A DNA stretch of 64,000 bases from Nelumbo lutea (GCA_022828595.1 JAKGHH010000005.1:61685655-61749654), one strand, 5' to 3'. Shown: positions 12,501-24,089, counted from the stretch's first letter. Notes: generated from the letters alone by a model not told the origin. A program made the numbers and translations.

Positions 12501-13934
12501 ATCACAATATGCTTCATCATGGTACTTACCAATTGAAAAAGGTACCTTGCAGCGTTCTTCCACTCGTACGCCGCATCCTTCCTTGATCCACCCAACTGTG
12601 TATGGGTTGGGATATTTTTCAGGAATCAGCTGTAATTGTTGGATAACATCCTTGCAAATAATATTTTCCTGACTACCACTGTCAATAATTAAATTAAATA
12701 ATTTTCCCTTGACAGTACATCTGGTACGAAATAATCTGTGCCTTTGAGAAGTATCCTTATTTTTCTGGGACAACATTAATTTTCTTACCACACAAGTATA
12801 CTCCTCATGTTCATATGGACCCTCTTCATCCTCCCTATTACGTCCACAGTATACATCCTCCTCAATATCTTCCTCCTCCTCCTTTTCTACCATATTAACT
12901 GTCTTCCTCCTGGGACAGTCATTGGATCTATATCCAACCTCATTACATTTAAAACATTTAATAGGAGCAGGCCTTGCATAAGGGTTACTGGGTTTAGGAG
13001 GGTTGGAAGGATTACCTCGAGTATGTCCTCCTGTAATAGCCTTACCGGCGTTACTTGTACTTGCCGGGTGAGAAGGTTGTACTGTCGGAACTAATTTGTT
13101 CCTGTCGACAGTTGCCGGTCTATTGCCACTCCCGCTGTACCGGCGATAATTATCACGGCGTGCCTTGTCCTGGAACATTAATTCTGCTTTTAAGGCTAGG
13201 TTCCTTGCTTCCTGCACACTAAGAACCATCTGTACACCAATTTTATCTCTGATAGACGGTCTTAAACCGCTTAGATAACGGGCTGCCTGCTGGTTATCAC
13301 TTTCAGATAATTGATTTCTTTCAGCTAATCTCAAAAATTCAGATGTATATTCATTAACACTACGAGAACCCTGTGCACACCTCTGATAAGATTCAAACAT
13401 ATATTGTTCATAGTCAGGAGGTAAAAATCTACCTCTGATTAATTGTTTCATGCGCCTCCAGGTTCGAACAGGACCCCTTCCTTCTCTCATCCGGGTCTCT
13501 CTCATCCGTTCCCACCAAACAGATGCGCCTCCCTTTAATCGGAAAGCTACTAATTTTACCCTTCGTTCCTCTGGTATTTCCATGTAATCAAAGAACCTAT
13601 CGACTTCTGTGATCCAATCCAGAAGTCCCTCTATACCAAGATCTCCACTAAAAATAGGAATATCTACATTGAGTTTAAATTCATCATTATTCCTACGGGG
13701 GTTGAAATTACCTTGATTGTGCCAATTTCTACCGTTTTTGTCGTTGCCGGGAAGAACTGGAGCACCACCAAATTCGAAATCATCATCACTTTCGTCGTCA
13801 AGAACTGGACGTCGGGACGCAGTAGCGATGGGTGGTTTGTTGTGGTTGTCTCCTGCGATCTGCTGTGGATTTTCCCGGATTCGTGGGACAACTTCTCGTA
13901 ACAAGGTTTGCAGTTGTTCAGTCACCTCTTCCAA
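9515..13934 (-). pseudogene. Chromovirus gag-pol polyprotein, two lesions
   Basis: One ancestral frame read right to left. Gag at about 13640-13100 includes GASVWWERM. A zinc knuckle near 12940 reads CFKCNEVGYRSNDC, with Tyr where His is usual. The aspartic protease (LIIDSGSQ) lies near 12690 and reverse transcriptase (YFDDIL) near 11640. RNase H spans about 11220-10860. Integrase occupies 10700-9600, with the zinc-binding H-H-C-C and the D, D and E residues in MDF, SDRDTRF and DGQTEVVN. There are two breaks. A run of six T on the plus strand (11120-11125) holds one extra base and shifts frame inside RNase H. An in-frame TAA stands at 10796-10798. RNase H also reads YTNYQAL where YTDHxAL is usual, so a catalytic Asp is lost. 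The frame ends inside the 3' LTR. Confidence 0.9.
9552..9563 (-). promoter_or_regulatory. Polypurine tract of chromovirus
   Basis: On the minus strand this reads AGTGGGGGAGAA directly before the 3' LTR, the expected primer site for plus-strand DNA synthesis. Confidence 0.75.
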
Positions 13935-14062
13935 CTGTCGTTCGATGTTACGTGTGGCTGTACGCTGCTCTTCGATTGCTCTCCAAACAACTGGGACCCC
14001 CTGATCTCCGTCATGGGGTGGTTGCGACTGCTACCATCTAGGTTGGACATGACTGGGCGAAT

Positions 14063-14080
14063 TCCCTACTCTGATACAAC
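14063..14080 (-). promoter_or_regulatory. Primer binding site of chromovirus
   Basis: Next to the 5' LTR the minus strand reads TTGTATCAGAGTAGGG, close to the TGGTATCAGAGC complement of the initiator tRNA-Met 3' end used by many plant gypsy elements. Confidence 0.7.
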
Positions 14081-14081
14081 C

Positions 14082-14587
14082 TGACGCAGCGTGGAAGCAA
14101 TGAGAACCGGAGCTGGCTATGCAAGCACCGGGCGTTCGCTAGCACCTAGCGAATAACACGATTTCTCGAGGAGAGAGAAAAGGTGGTGAAAATAGGAAGA
14201 AGAGAACTTGAAGAAATTCTGAAATCTGAAGTAAGAAATTGATTAACTTTGGGAAAATAGCAGTATTTATAATACATTTGGGAATTGTAAAAGAACTAGG
14301 AAAGAACATGAGTCTTGATCTTGATCTTGATCTTCTTGGGCTGTCTTGATAAGGTCGAACCCTCTTGGGATTCTTGGGCTTGATCTTCCACCGTCCGATC
14401 TCCCTGGTTCTCCTTATGCATGAATCTGGGAGTCTTGGATTTCTTGATGCTTCTTGGAGTCTTTGTTGGATCTTGATTGAAGTCTTGAATTCTTGCTAAT
14501 CTTGGAAGAGTCTTGATAAGCTTGGATTCTTGATAAGTCTTGGAGTCTTGAATTATCCTTTCTTGGCTTATCTTGGACTCTTGGCCT
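14082..14587 (-). repeat. 5' LTR of chromovirus, end-truncated
   Basis: Matches 8965-9495 with few substitutions. It lacks a 21-bp stretch in the TCTTGGA-rich part and the last 55-60 bp at the outer edge, where sequence changes abruptly after CTTGGCCT. Confidence 0.85.
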
Positions 14588-14895
14588 AGATTTAGTAAAT
14601 AGTTTTGGCATTTTTGGTTTAATTTGCGATTGTCAGTAACATGGTTCATCTATCTTAGACTTCTATAATGTGATATAGTGATACCATTATTTGATTTGCA
14701 ATTCCATGGATTTCAATAAGCACATTTAGTTTAGCATGCTAATCAATCTTTACTTCAAACCTTTTCTTACTCCAATATGGAGTGATCTCGAGCCCCTGTT
14801 TTCAGTTTAGTTAGATGGCAAGTTAATGATTTGGAAGGTAAATTAACTTGCTTGCTAGCCTTCATCAGTCTAAAGTGAGCACATATTGAAAGAAG

Positions 14896-15198
14896 TAAGG
14901 GTGTCAATGAACCGATTTTGGATTGGACCCAGTCGAGTCCGTAATAAATTTATATGAGATTGGGTTGCATTAAGCCAATATCTGGTCCATTGATATAAGA
15001 TAGAATATAGGTGTTAATGGACCGGATTTAGGTTGAAACCAATCTAAATTAAAACGAATTTGAATAAATTGAACAGTCCAGACATTGAATTGGATCGATC
15101 CAAAATATTCATTGGATTGGATTGGACCTGTCCATTTATAATGAATTCACATTGGACTGGATCAGATTGGACCAAATCCAGTCCAATTGACACTCCTA
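14896..15198. mobile_element. hAT miniature element with perfect TSD
   Basis: A 303-bp element with inverted ends TAAGGGTGTCAAT and ATTGACACTCCTA and an exact 8-bp target duplication GAAAGAAG (14888-14895 and 15199-15206). The inside is made of diverged TTGGACC/GGTCCAA words. It has no coding capacity. Confidence 0.85.
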
Positions 15199-15391
15199 GA
15201 AAGAAGGAGAATAGAAAGTCTTAGCAGGACTTGTGGAGGTCTGTTACATAAAGAAATATGAACTATGTGGTAGAAAAGGGCCACATAAGAGAGGTTCACT
15301 TAGCATGTAAGGGACTGTCTAAATCAATGCTTTCACCCTATTGGAGATTACCACAACTTGTTTTGGTAACATTGGCAGGTATCAGAAATTT

Positions 15392-15790
15392 TGGGCGGTC
15401 CCTTTGTGTATCACCATCACGATCATCATCATCCAAGCCTTATTACATGAATCCTACTAATTTGCCTTTCCATTCGGTTTAATGACATATCTATTGCTAA
15501 ACTATTGGTGCTTAATATTTTCTTATTACTTTAATCCATGTCCTTTTTGATCTACCCCTAGCCCTTTTAGCTCCTTCAAGGCTTCAACTTGTTACAAATT
15601 AACCACTTCTTACGGATGCTGGTGATGGTCTTCTATGCACATGATGAAACCATCTCAGTTTATTTTCTCACATTTTATCACCTATTGTTGTTATTCTTGA
15701 TCATGAGTTCCTTCAAATGACTTCATTTCTGATCCTATCCTTTCTAGTTTTTCCACTCATCCATCTCAGCATATGCATGAATTTTTGCCA
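15392..15790 (-). mobile_element. RTE-type LINE, 3' remnant
   Basis: On the minus strand, 15779 down to about 15715 encodes MHMLRWMSGKTRKDRIRNEV followed by Ile and a stop, matching the end of the RTE LINE reverse transcriptase (RMLRWM...RxDxIRNE). The plus strand further left has the CATCATCATCCAAGCCTTAT sequence typical of RTE 3' tails in plants. It is 5' truncated, as is usual for LINEs. Confidence 0.8.
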
Positions 15791-16073
15791 TACTCATTTT
15801 TGGATCCCTTTCTGTATCCTTTGAGAATTTTGGTAGCATATATCATGCCAGTCCAAAGCAAGAAGCCATGTGAACCAGTAATAATTTGTCCTTCAGCATA
15901 CATGATGGGCCAAGGTCTATTCACTGTTCACTACTTTTTCAGAGGATTTGCCAACACTGTCATAGCTCTTCATACAAATACAATACCGCAGATTGGGCCA
16001 TTGGGGTGCCATTGCACATCTAGTAAATCTATCTTAAGTTTCAATGCTTCAACGTAGTTTCTTCTTCTAAATC

Positions 16074-16300
16074 ATGGTCATGGGTATATATTTAACTGGT
16101 CCATCATGCCGAAAAGATACTCTTTGACAGTCTATTCTAGCTCCTGCAACCACCATAGATATCCCAGGGCCATATTGCTGTTTATGTTGGAGAGAGAAAC
16201 AAAAGAAGTGGTTTGTGATTCCAGTATCTCACTTAAACCATATTCCAAGGCTTCCTAAGATGGATAGAAGAAGAGTTTGAGTTTGATTTGAGTAGCCAGT
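16074..16300 (+). pseudogene. SAUR pseudogene
   Basis: It begins ATGGTCATGGGTAT like the SAUR at 2678, but the start frame meets TGA after 17 codons. Remnants of the core are readable in shifted frames: QGHIAVYVGER, then WFVIPVSHLNH, then EEEFEFD. At least two frame changes and the loss of the C-terminal block make it non-functional. Confidence 0.8.
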
Positions 16301-16559
16301 TAGGAATAAATGTGAAAAAAAAAAAGGAAAAAAGAGTCATTTGACAATGGCAGCAGCATGGATCAAGCCTACTGATCTAATTTCACCAGCTTCAGGTGGT
16401 CCCTTTTTTTGCTCTCTGACACATTTGACAGCATGAGTCACTACTCTGAAGCAACAAACCATGTGATTCCCAATGAGCAGTGGCCTTTAACAGGAGACCA
16501 ATGTCAATTCACTATTCCCTCCATTTGAAAGGGAGGGCCAACAGAGTTGCAGTTAGCTC

Positions 16560-16566
16560 TATAAAT
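16560..16566 (+). promoter_or_regulatory. TATA box of SAUR pseudogene
   Basis: TATAAAT lies 97 bp before the ATG of the pseudogene at 16657, a promoter relic. Confidence 0.5.
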
Positions 16567-16656
16567 GCCACATACTAAGCTCACCACCAAACCTTCAACC
16601 CACATCCACTCATAGAGATTTTGCAGTGTTTTTTCTATATATATCACATATAAACC

Positions 16657-16860
16657 ATGGGCATCCATTTGTTGCATGGGATATGTCGTGCCAAGAAATT
16701 TTGTCCAATGACCTATTCTAGATCCAACAACCACCATAGAATATGTCTCCAAAAGTTATGTTGCTGTTTATGTTGGGGAGAGACACAAAAAGCAGTTTGT
16801 TGTCCCAATATCTTATTTGAACCATCCTGTGTTACCCCAACCCTCCTCTTCAAGGAGTCA
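16657..16860 (+). pseudogene. SAUR pseudogene, truncated
   Basis: The ATG frame starts MGIH, related to MGIR. The core (SYVAVYVGERHKKQFVVPI, then SYLNHP) lies in another frame. The gene stops after the NHP motif without the EEEFGF and PMGGLTIPC blocks, so about a third of the domain is gone. It retains a TATA box. Confidence 0.8.
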
Positions 16861-17327
16861 AGTTGACATTTAACAATGATGGCAACGTTAGTCTAGCCAT
16901 TTGTGCTAACTCCAACCCTCTCCAGAGTTCAGAAGTGGGTAAACTACTAGCTACTTCGCTTGTAAATAACAATCTTTCTGAAGTCAACAAAGATTGTTAT
17001 TTTTTATTATTCTACATATTCTCAAATCTGATTCTTCTGTGTCATCTTTAACTATTTACTGCTTACTAATTTTACTTGAAACAAAACATATTTGACAAGA
17101 TAACTATAACAGTTTGGCAGCCATCTTTCATAACCTGCTACTATCAATAATATTATTACGCGGATCAAGAATTTTCAACTGCCCGGAATTCCCCTTGATT
17201 AAAAGGTCCTACACAGATTAACTGTCCTAATTACATCGTACAGAAGATATTAAATTCTTAAAATTTTCTACTAATTTATGTAAGAGAAAATAGGAATCTA
17301 ACTCCTAAACAACATAATTTTTATTTC
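16861..17327. other. Intergenic
   Basis: AT-rich, no gene seen. Confidence 0.5.
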
Positions 17328-17631
17328 TGAGGCAGACGGGTCCAACCTGTTGAGAGAAAGAAGACGCCAAAAGCCCTAAGAGTTACCCTAGAGGTGAAAA
17401 CTCTGATGGTCAAGTTAGCCAAGAGTTATGAAGGGTCGGACTAAGCAAGAAAGCAAATTTAAAAGCTTAAGTCTGTGTGTATTTACCCTTTTATATCCAG
17501 AATTGCCTTAAAAGAGGGGCAGATGGGAACAGGTGGCGGTGGTTGGTAAGTGGTTGATGATGGATGGCCAGGATGCATATGACCAGCGCCACTTGTCAAT
17601 ATCTACGGGTCAGTCAGATATCCCTACATCA
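17328..17631 (-). repeat. Putative LTR of truncated Tat element
   Basis: Bounded by TGAGGCAGAC and CCCTACATCA and followed by a pyrimidine-rich plus-strand tract like the polypurine tracts of the other elements here. There is no second copy in the window for proof. Confidence 0.45.
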
Positions 17632-18254
17632 CTTGTCCCCCACTCTCGAGGCTGTAGTGGCTGAGGTCAGTTGGCTGGTTATGTTGAGGCCTCAACTTCG
17701 GTTGAAGAGAGTATGGTAGATTTGTGTAGAGGTGTCAGCCTCGGCTATGAAGCTCCTCTCAGTGGTTGTGTGGCAACTGCTCCTCCGTCCACCCTTCATG
17801 ACAGTAAAGGATCATTCCAGGCCAAGGGTGTGTGATAATGGCCCGTGCATTGCCCATGCCCCATATGGGCATTGACATCATCCATTGTAGGTTCGTACAC
17901 AGGATAGGCACCGGGGTTGACTGATTGAAGCCGTGCGCAAGACGACATGGGGGATCCAGTTAAACAGGTCCTTGAGCCAGAGTCGACAAGCAAACCAACC
18001 CCATCTCTTGGCGTCGTTTTGTCTCCCAAGGTTGGTGCCATGTGGAGCCCATTGGTTTGACCTATTAGGTCGGTTGATCCACAACCGTTGGATCAATTGA
18101 ATATGGGCCATACATTTTCCTTTAAATAAGTAGGTTGTTTGAACGAGACTTCACCATTTTCTCGAAACCCTTAGTCTTAGAGCTACTAAGGACACCTCGA
18201 CTTTCCATAACCAGTTGGTCTTGGATTCTTAGGTAAAAAACTTTTGGCTTCAAC

Positions 18255-18796
18255 ATGTCGGTCTCGGATTTTGGTCCTGAAGCTTATGAACTTCCCGATT
18301 GGAGTGCCCCCAACAATACTCCTACTAACGATGAGTGCGACGGTAGTGACTTCAAGAGCTCCTCTCGGACATTTAGCGTCCATGTGTTGAGGGAGAGGGT
18401 CATGTCTCATGGGGCCGAGCGTGACTAGCAGATTGCGGACTCTACGAATGAGAGTACTAGCTACATGCAACGAGGGCTGATGCCACTGGAAATGTTCTTG
18501 CGCTTCCTAAATTGGTAGACGTGGAAGAGACCGAGGGACCCATGATCGAAGATCGGGCTGAGGCTGAGCGTTAAGGCGTGACATTGGGGCATTATCCCCA
18601 CTCCGTCTTAGATAGCATTCTTGGCAAGGAGCAAGTTAGGGCTTTGGCTGAGAAATACTATATTTCGGGGGGCTATAGGATTAGAGTCCCTTACGTTAGT
18701 GACCGGTCGTGGCTTGCTCCTGAAGGGAAGGTATGCGTCCATGAGCATTACTTTCACTTTGGGTTGTGTTTTCCCCTGCGCCCTCTAATCCTTGAG
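18255..18796 (+). pseudogene. Tat antisense ORF, exon 1 remnant
   Basis: ATG at 18255 opens MSVSDFGPEAYELP and meets TAG after 57 codons. Further on, in another frame, RIRVPYVSDRSW, EGKVCVHEHYFHFGLCFPL and RPLI align with the block FPWEHGPD..EQLVxGLRxPxHPLI of the two other antisense ORFs here. This is the Pfam 'putative gypsy type transposon' domain type (Transposase_28). It is truncated after the PLI motif. A TTTAAATAAG box lies 134 bp upstream. Confidence 0.6.
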
Positions 18797-18799
18797 ATG

Positions 18800-18905
18800 G
18801 ATTTGGGATGAGATGGGTTTGGGAAATTGAGAGGAAAAGTTAATGGGTTTGGGATGGGATGGGTTTGGAAAATTTAGAGAAAAAGTTAATGGGTTTGGGA
18901 TTAAG
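18800..18905. repeat. Two-copy tandem repeat, about 49 bp
   Basis: GATGGGTTTGG...AAAAGTTAATGGGTTTGGGAT occurs twice in a row with a few changes. Confidence 0.7.
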
Positions 18906-20561
18906 GATACCTAAATGGATTAAAAAATGAATAAAGCAATTTGCACAAATACCATACCCATTACCATTCCTAGCAATTGCTAGGTTATGGAAGGAAGAGG
19001 AATCACGGAATTGCAATTGCTTAGCTAAAAACAAAGTAAATGACAATAGTACTTTATTTCAATCTCCAATGTCAGATATTAAAAATTCCATCAAGATAGG
19101 ATGATAGATAACAGTTCCATTGTGAATTCATAATTAAAGGAAGGGGTAAGGAATGGCACTACTCCATCTTAGAGGTGATAATTCTTGGCCAGACGTGGTC
19201 CAGCCCGAGAAATTTCTAAGCACGAGCCCAGGTTTTTTCTGAAGCGTACAAAATTCCAAGCTGAGCTTGGGTCCAATACTTCAAGTCCATATATATATAT
19301 TAAATATTTTATATAATAATATATTATATTAAATATGGTAGTTGTCCTCTTAAGCAAAGCCTTATATAAATTAAAGCAAGGCTTTTATTTTTTTTCTCTA
19401 AGCAATGTGAAACTTTAATTACAAAAAATAAAAAAATAAGAAACAATGTGGAACTTCACTTATTAATAAAGAGATAGGCAAGCCAAACCAAAGCCAAGTC
19501 TTGGAATTAAACAAGGGTGCCATAAGCCCAAAGTCTATAGCCAAACCCAGCCTAATTTTGGATTATGTAATATATTTTTTCATATATTATTCATTATTCA
19601 GTCTAAAGGTTTTTAAAATAATTAAATTTATATAGTATCTATTAACAAGTTCAGGTCGAGAATGAGAATGAATAATTCAGATGATTTCCATGCAATAGTG
19701 GCGTCACATTTCGGCTTCCAGCATCTCAAGTTGATCTCTACATCCAATGGCCGTTTGATGTCAATTTCTATACCATGCCTCTGCCATTTTCGCGGCAAAA
19801 GTAGAAAACATCTAAATACAGCCATTGGAAATTTCAAATAGCGACCATGATGAACACAAAGATACCAAAAGAGCACGACCTTCTTCTTCAGACATTGAAT
19901 CCTTTGCTTGAGAAGAAAAACCTACTTCACTGTCAGTCCGTCCTTTCTTTCCTCTTTCGTTTTTTTTTTACCTTTCTCTTACTCAATTTTATGTTCATGG
20001 TTCAAGTAGGTCAAGTGGCCCATGATCGGCCCATCGACTCTATAAGCCCAAATATTAAAGATGGAAATAAAGGACTTCACTTATCAAGGTTGAAGACCAG
20101 GTAGTCCAAAACTCTCGGTCAACCCTGTATTGAGAATTTAAGATAAGCTATGCCCAAGATGGCCCAAGCCCCAGTGAGATCGGTCAAGACCCATTAGTTC
20201 CAAGCATAGCCCTGTAGATGGAGCAAAACAGTATCTCATTATTACCTTCTTATGGTGGCTTAGCTTTTGCTGGTTGTAGCGGTGACTTGGGAATTGGGAT
20301 CAAATCCCTTATCATCAGGGTTGGTTGGGGTTTGGGGGGAGGGGGTATGAGTATGGGGACAGGTTACCACTCGTTATTTGTAGTCCTTCAATTAGGTGCC
20401 GTGGCTAGTGGTGGTGATATGAGAGATGAAATTTAGCAAGTTGATCAAACACCTTCTATGTCTACAGAAATGAGTATGAGCAATTACTCCAAGTTATTTC
20501 TCAGCAGAATACAACTAGGACATAGTAATGGTCTGAACATACTATCAATTTTTGTTATCAT
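18906..20561. other. Intergenic
   Basis: No gene supported. 19165-19560 contains phrases such as CAGCCCGAG and AAGCCCAAAGTC that resemble eroded hAT ends elsewhere in the window. 20020-20200 may be further debris. Confidence 0.4.
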
Positions 20562-20796
20562 CTGTATGTCCCTAAACCTAAAGCCCCTTTGGCCGTACGT
20601 TTATGTTGGAGAGGCCCAGATGAAGCGGTTATGTTTGTGGTCCCAATATCCCACTTTAAAAACATCCTGCATTCCAAAACTAGCTTGTTAATTTGGGCTA
20701 AAGAAGAGTTTGGATTTCGATCATCCAATATGTGACTCACCCTAATATCCCCTGAAAAGAAATGTCTTTGTTGATCTCACATCTTATTTCATGGAA
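20562..20796 (+). pseudogene. SAUR pseudogene
   Basis: Fragments of the SAUR core are spread over several frames: [34 protein letters not shown], and a degraded PMGGLTIPC region ending near CTTTGTTGATCTCACATC. The ATG and N-terminal block are not recognisable. Confidence 0.75.
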
Positions 20797-21501
20797 AGCA
20801 GCTTCAATGACTGGCCAAGAAAATAGATGAACCTAAGTTCAGATATAGCCACCAATTACACGTACATAGATTCTTTTGGAGTAGAGGAAGTAGAACAGAA
20901 ATCTCTCCTTCTATGAACGTCATTCAATAGAAAAATTCCATTCTGATTCTAACTTGCACCTTCTAACGGCTTAATTCCAAGCCCTCATGCATTGTGATAT
21001 TAAGGGACTAAGGGCATATTTGGTTGTCAAACTAAGGTAGAATAAAATTTAGGTAATCATCATTTGAAATTTTGAAAGTAGAGGAACAAGATTGATGCAT
21101 TAATGTATTAATACATACACAAACCACAAGGTGCTCTGTAAATACCGTGGTAAAACTATGGTCGACTGGTTATAGAAACTTCGTGTGGATAGATCATAGA
21201 TAGCAGCATCATAGGGAACTTGGGAACTCTTCATGACTCTGTCTTAAAGTTGTAGTCGATGTTACCATAGAATAGCATGTGCTGCTGAAGAACCGAGAGC
21301 CCCCAAGGCCAAGGGAATCTTAAGCCCATTTCGCCAGTTGATTCCGAATTTACGAGTGAGCTACATATCTAGAGTACTATCTTAACCTAATTCCACGCAT
21401 CATTTCATTTAACCATCAACGTTCTTTACAATCCACAAGATAAGAAGTTGCAAATCCCAAGCGTAGATTTGCAGAAGCAATAATTAAAGAAGAAATTAAT
21501 T

Positions 21502-21503
<2 letters not shown>

Positions 21504-21534
<31 letters not shown>
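21504..21534. repeat. (AT)n microsatellite
   Basis: About 15 uninterrupted AT units. Confidence 0.9.
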
Positions 21535-21536
<2 letters not shown>

Positions 21537-21671
21537 CAGATGAAAGAGAAGGAAATTGTTATTTATGTCTTTGCTCCCGGTTCCTGTATACAATACTCGG
21601 TTTACATTGGTGTGGCAGGTCGCAAGCATATGATTAATTTTCAAAATGAGGGAATCCCTTTTTTCATTTTC

Positions 21672-22123
21672 TGAGTGTTTGATAGTGATGTCGTTTTTTG
21701 AGAAAGTGGTGCTACGTGGGTGTTATATCAGAGAAAATGGTACTTCAAATTAACAATACCCTCTTGTTTGATATCGTTTTTTTAGAAAAAAAAAATGTCT
21801 CTAGATCATACCTTGAAAATCGGAAAAGTATGGCTGGAATAATGTCAAATTCAATGTTTTCTGAAAAAACGATACATTGCTGTCAGCGGTGCAATCATGT
21901 GGCTTCATCTTGGCCGTTAGATAATATAGACCATATTGAAAACGTTGCTGCCATCACTGATACCAAACAAAATCAGTGCTGTTTTTTCAAAAAACTGTCT
22001 ATGTGCCACTACCAATTCCAAACAAAAAAATAACACCATTTTCTCAGATTTCAACTCTACATGCATAATACCATTTTTTCTCATAAAACAGTGCAATGCT
22101 CTATCACCTATGCCAAACACCTA
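21672..22123. mobile_element. Possible miniature inverted-repeat element
   Basis: The left end GTGTTTGATAGTGATG and the right end, read in reverse as GTGTTTGGCATAGGTGAT, are similar. Sub-terminal GAGAAAATGGT words are also inverted between the two halves. No target duplication was identified. Confidence 0.4.
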
Positions 22124-22339
22124 CTAAGACAATGGGCATTAGTTCACAGGCTGAAAAGTTGGAGATATTGGCTTCAATGATAGCCCATCCTCTGTTTAGC
22201 TTTGACTGCAATGTCCATCTTTTAGATCCGAAGCTGCAAGCTAAAACAGCAATCCTGTGAGGTTGAGCGAGAGACAACATCAACCAGCTGAGCTAGAAGA
22301 ATTGATTTCTCCTTGGTTGGCCTTTCAGAAGTTGTTGGG

Positions 22340-22650
22340 TTAGCCACTGAAACGTGAAGTCAGATGAATGAAAATGTCTTCTTTGCAAGGAATCGTAAGA
22401 CCACCCATTGGATGATCAAACTCAAACTCTTCCTCAGCCTGACCCAACAAATTTTGGAACCAAGGTTTAGTTCAAATAGGATAATGGAACAACAAATCTC
22501 CTCTTTTTACTTTTCAGTCTCACCAACATAAACTGCAAAATGACCCTTAGGAGCATCACCCATTGTTGCTGCAGGCAATTGGGTCCTTGCTGACAGAGAG
22601 TGTCGGAGAAGCTCCTTTGCATGAAGCATACCAGGCAAACGGATCCTCGT
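22340..22650 (-). pseudogene. SAUR pseudogene with lost start
   Basis: All blocks of a SAUR are present: [59 protein letters not shown] and LTSRFSG then stop. However, the codon that should be ATG is ACG (at 22650-22648). A 10-bp insertion with an in-frame TAA follows ETEK near 22525, and one extra base after YLN shifts frame again. It is divergently oriented to the SAUR at 24090, like the later pairs. Confidence 0.9.
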
Positions 22651-23964
22651 GGTGTTTTCAAGGTTAATCAGGAAGGAAATACTAACAAGATATTGATCCA
22701 AAAGGTGTGATATGGGGGAGAACACAAAAAAAGTGTTTGTTTACACGATAGCTAGGCGAATTGAAGTCCTATATAAAACATATAATTGGCTTTCGGCATG
22801 TGCATCATATATATATATATATGGAGACAGAGAGAAAATCGTTTGGACAGAAATGTAGCTCAAGTGAGAGATTTGCCCAGCGAGAACGAGAGAACTAAAT
22901 TGTGCATACCTGGGTGAGGTTCCGTCACGCACATATGAAGTCACATGATCTTGCCTAACCTGCAGTTCATTAATTGTCATAAATAAATATATATATATAT
23001 ATATTTGTGGGGACTGAACAATATATGTTGTAGCTCAAACTTAATTACCAGCACATCATGCCCAACAAATCCCACTTGTGTAGACATCATGGGTGGACCA
23101 TGGAACGGATTATCTATATATCACCAATCCTATCAAGTTTCAATTGGTGATTGTGAAGATCATCAGGCGAGAGTTACTGATTGGCAACTAGGGGTCGGTT
23201 GGGTCCTCTAAAAAATGACGTTCAAATCGAAGCGCTTCCTTTGGATCTAGCAATGTGGGGACATCTGTACGTTGCAGCCATTACAGGGGAAGGTTAAGTG
23301 TAGAGGGAGATGGGGTGACGATGACATTACATGTGTTGATTGTTCATGATCAGTCAAGTACGTACTAGTAATTTGAGCAATCCAAAAGCCTTGTAATGAG
23401 ACCAACTCATTACCAAACACAAAGCCTGTATTATATATTAGTTGGGGGCCAAGCCCAAGGTTTTCATAGACAACACTATAGAGAAGCTTAGACTACTGAA
23501 CTTTGTTTTGATCACTTATGCTTTCCGACCATACATCTGTGGTGACCTGATCATTCACCTACATGTGTTAACACTTGGGCCTGGCAGTCTGGCACATACA
23601 GTTTACCGTCCCTACCAACCACAAGTGTTGGTAGTGGCCTGATAAATGACTTGTCTAAGACCAAGGACCCCTCCAACGAGGACTAGGAGTCCGGTGCCCA
23701 ACATTGTCATAAATATATTTTGAAGCCATATTAATTCTCCAATTCCCAACCTTTCAATCAAGTAACCCAACTTATTCAAATGGGTCCTCCTTAGTCTGTT
23801 ATTCAAGCAACAGGGCATGGTGAACTGTTGCAATTTGCAAGGATAACCTAGCATGACCAATCAATAAATCTTGCTTGATATCCTATTTGGGAGCAAAGCT
23901 ATGTGAAACCGTCATGACTCACATCAGTTAGGTCAGTTAGTGGTGCCCAAGTTTTAACACTCTT
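22651..23964. other. Divergent SAUR upstream region
   Basis: Sequence between two head-to-head SAUR loci. It holds two AT microsatellites (about 22806-22822 and 22987-23004) and a CATGTGA-containing block near 22940. At 23897 AAAGCTATGTGAAACCGTCA precedes the plus gene, and a TATATATAT box lies at about 23965. Confidence 0.5.
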
Positions 23965-24089
23965 GTATATATATTATGTGTGAGACCCAAATATACCATC
24001 TCACGCCACAAATTCACAAATTCTATCCTCTGTTCTCAAAGCTTTCTTTGATATCCAGAAATCCAAGTATAGTTGTTCATAGAGGCCAT

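Larger units (their letters stand above)
8965..14587 (-). mobile_element. Ty3/gypsy chromovirus, CRM-like
   Basis: A nearly complete LTR retrotransposon with gag-protease-RT-RNase H-integrase on the minus strand between two LTRs. The order RT then integrase defines Ty3/gypsy. The RT sequence (LPNLPHYRMSPKE, YFDDILIY) and a pol frame that runs into the 3' LTR resemble the CRM lineage of chromoviruses; this lineage call is moderate. The two LTRs differ at only about ten places over some 500 bp besides small indels, so the insertion is fairly recent. The outer end of the 5' LTR (right side) is missing, so no target duplication can be found. Pol carries two lesions. Confidence 0.9.
17328..18797 (-). 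mobile_element. Truncated Tat-lineage retrotransposon
   Basis: The 3' end of a minus-oriented element: a putative 304-bp LTR, an adjacent polypurine tract (plus strand CTTGTCCCCCACTC at 17632), then part of the antisense ORF. GC content is clearly above the flanks. Sequence type changes at about 18797, where the element is cut off; gag-pol and the other LTR are absent. Confidence 0.6.
20797..22339. other. Intergenic
   Basis: No gene. It includes an (AT)n microsatellite and an inverted-repeat element, listed separately. Confidence 0.5.

Noticed and set aside
13713..14041. Open frames on the plus strand across the chromovirus gag region
   Set aside because: They mirror the gag-pol frame on the other strand and show no domain of their own.
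19847..20104. Small frame starting MMNTKIPKEHDLL
   Set aside because: No homology recognised, low-complexity hydrophobic stretch, no supporting promoter.
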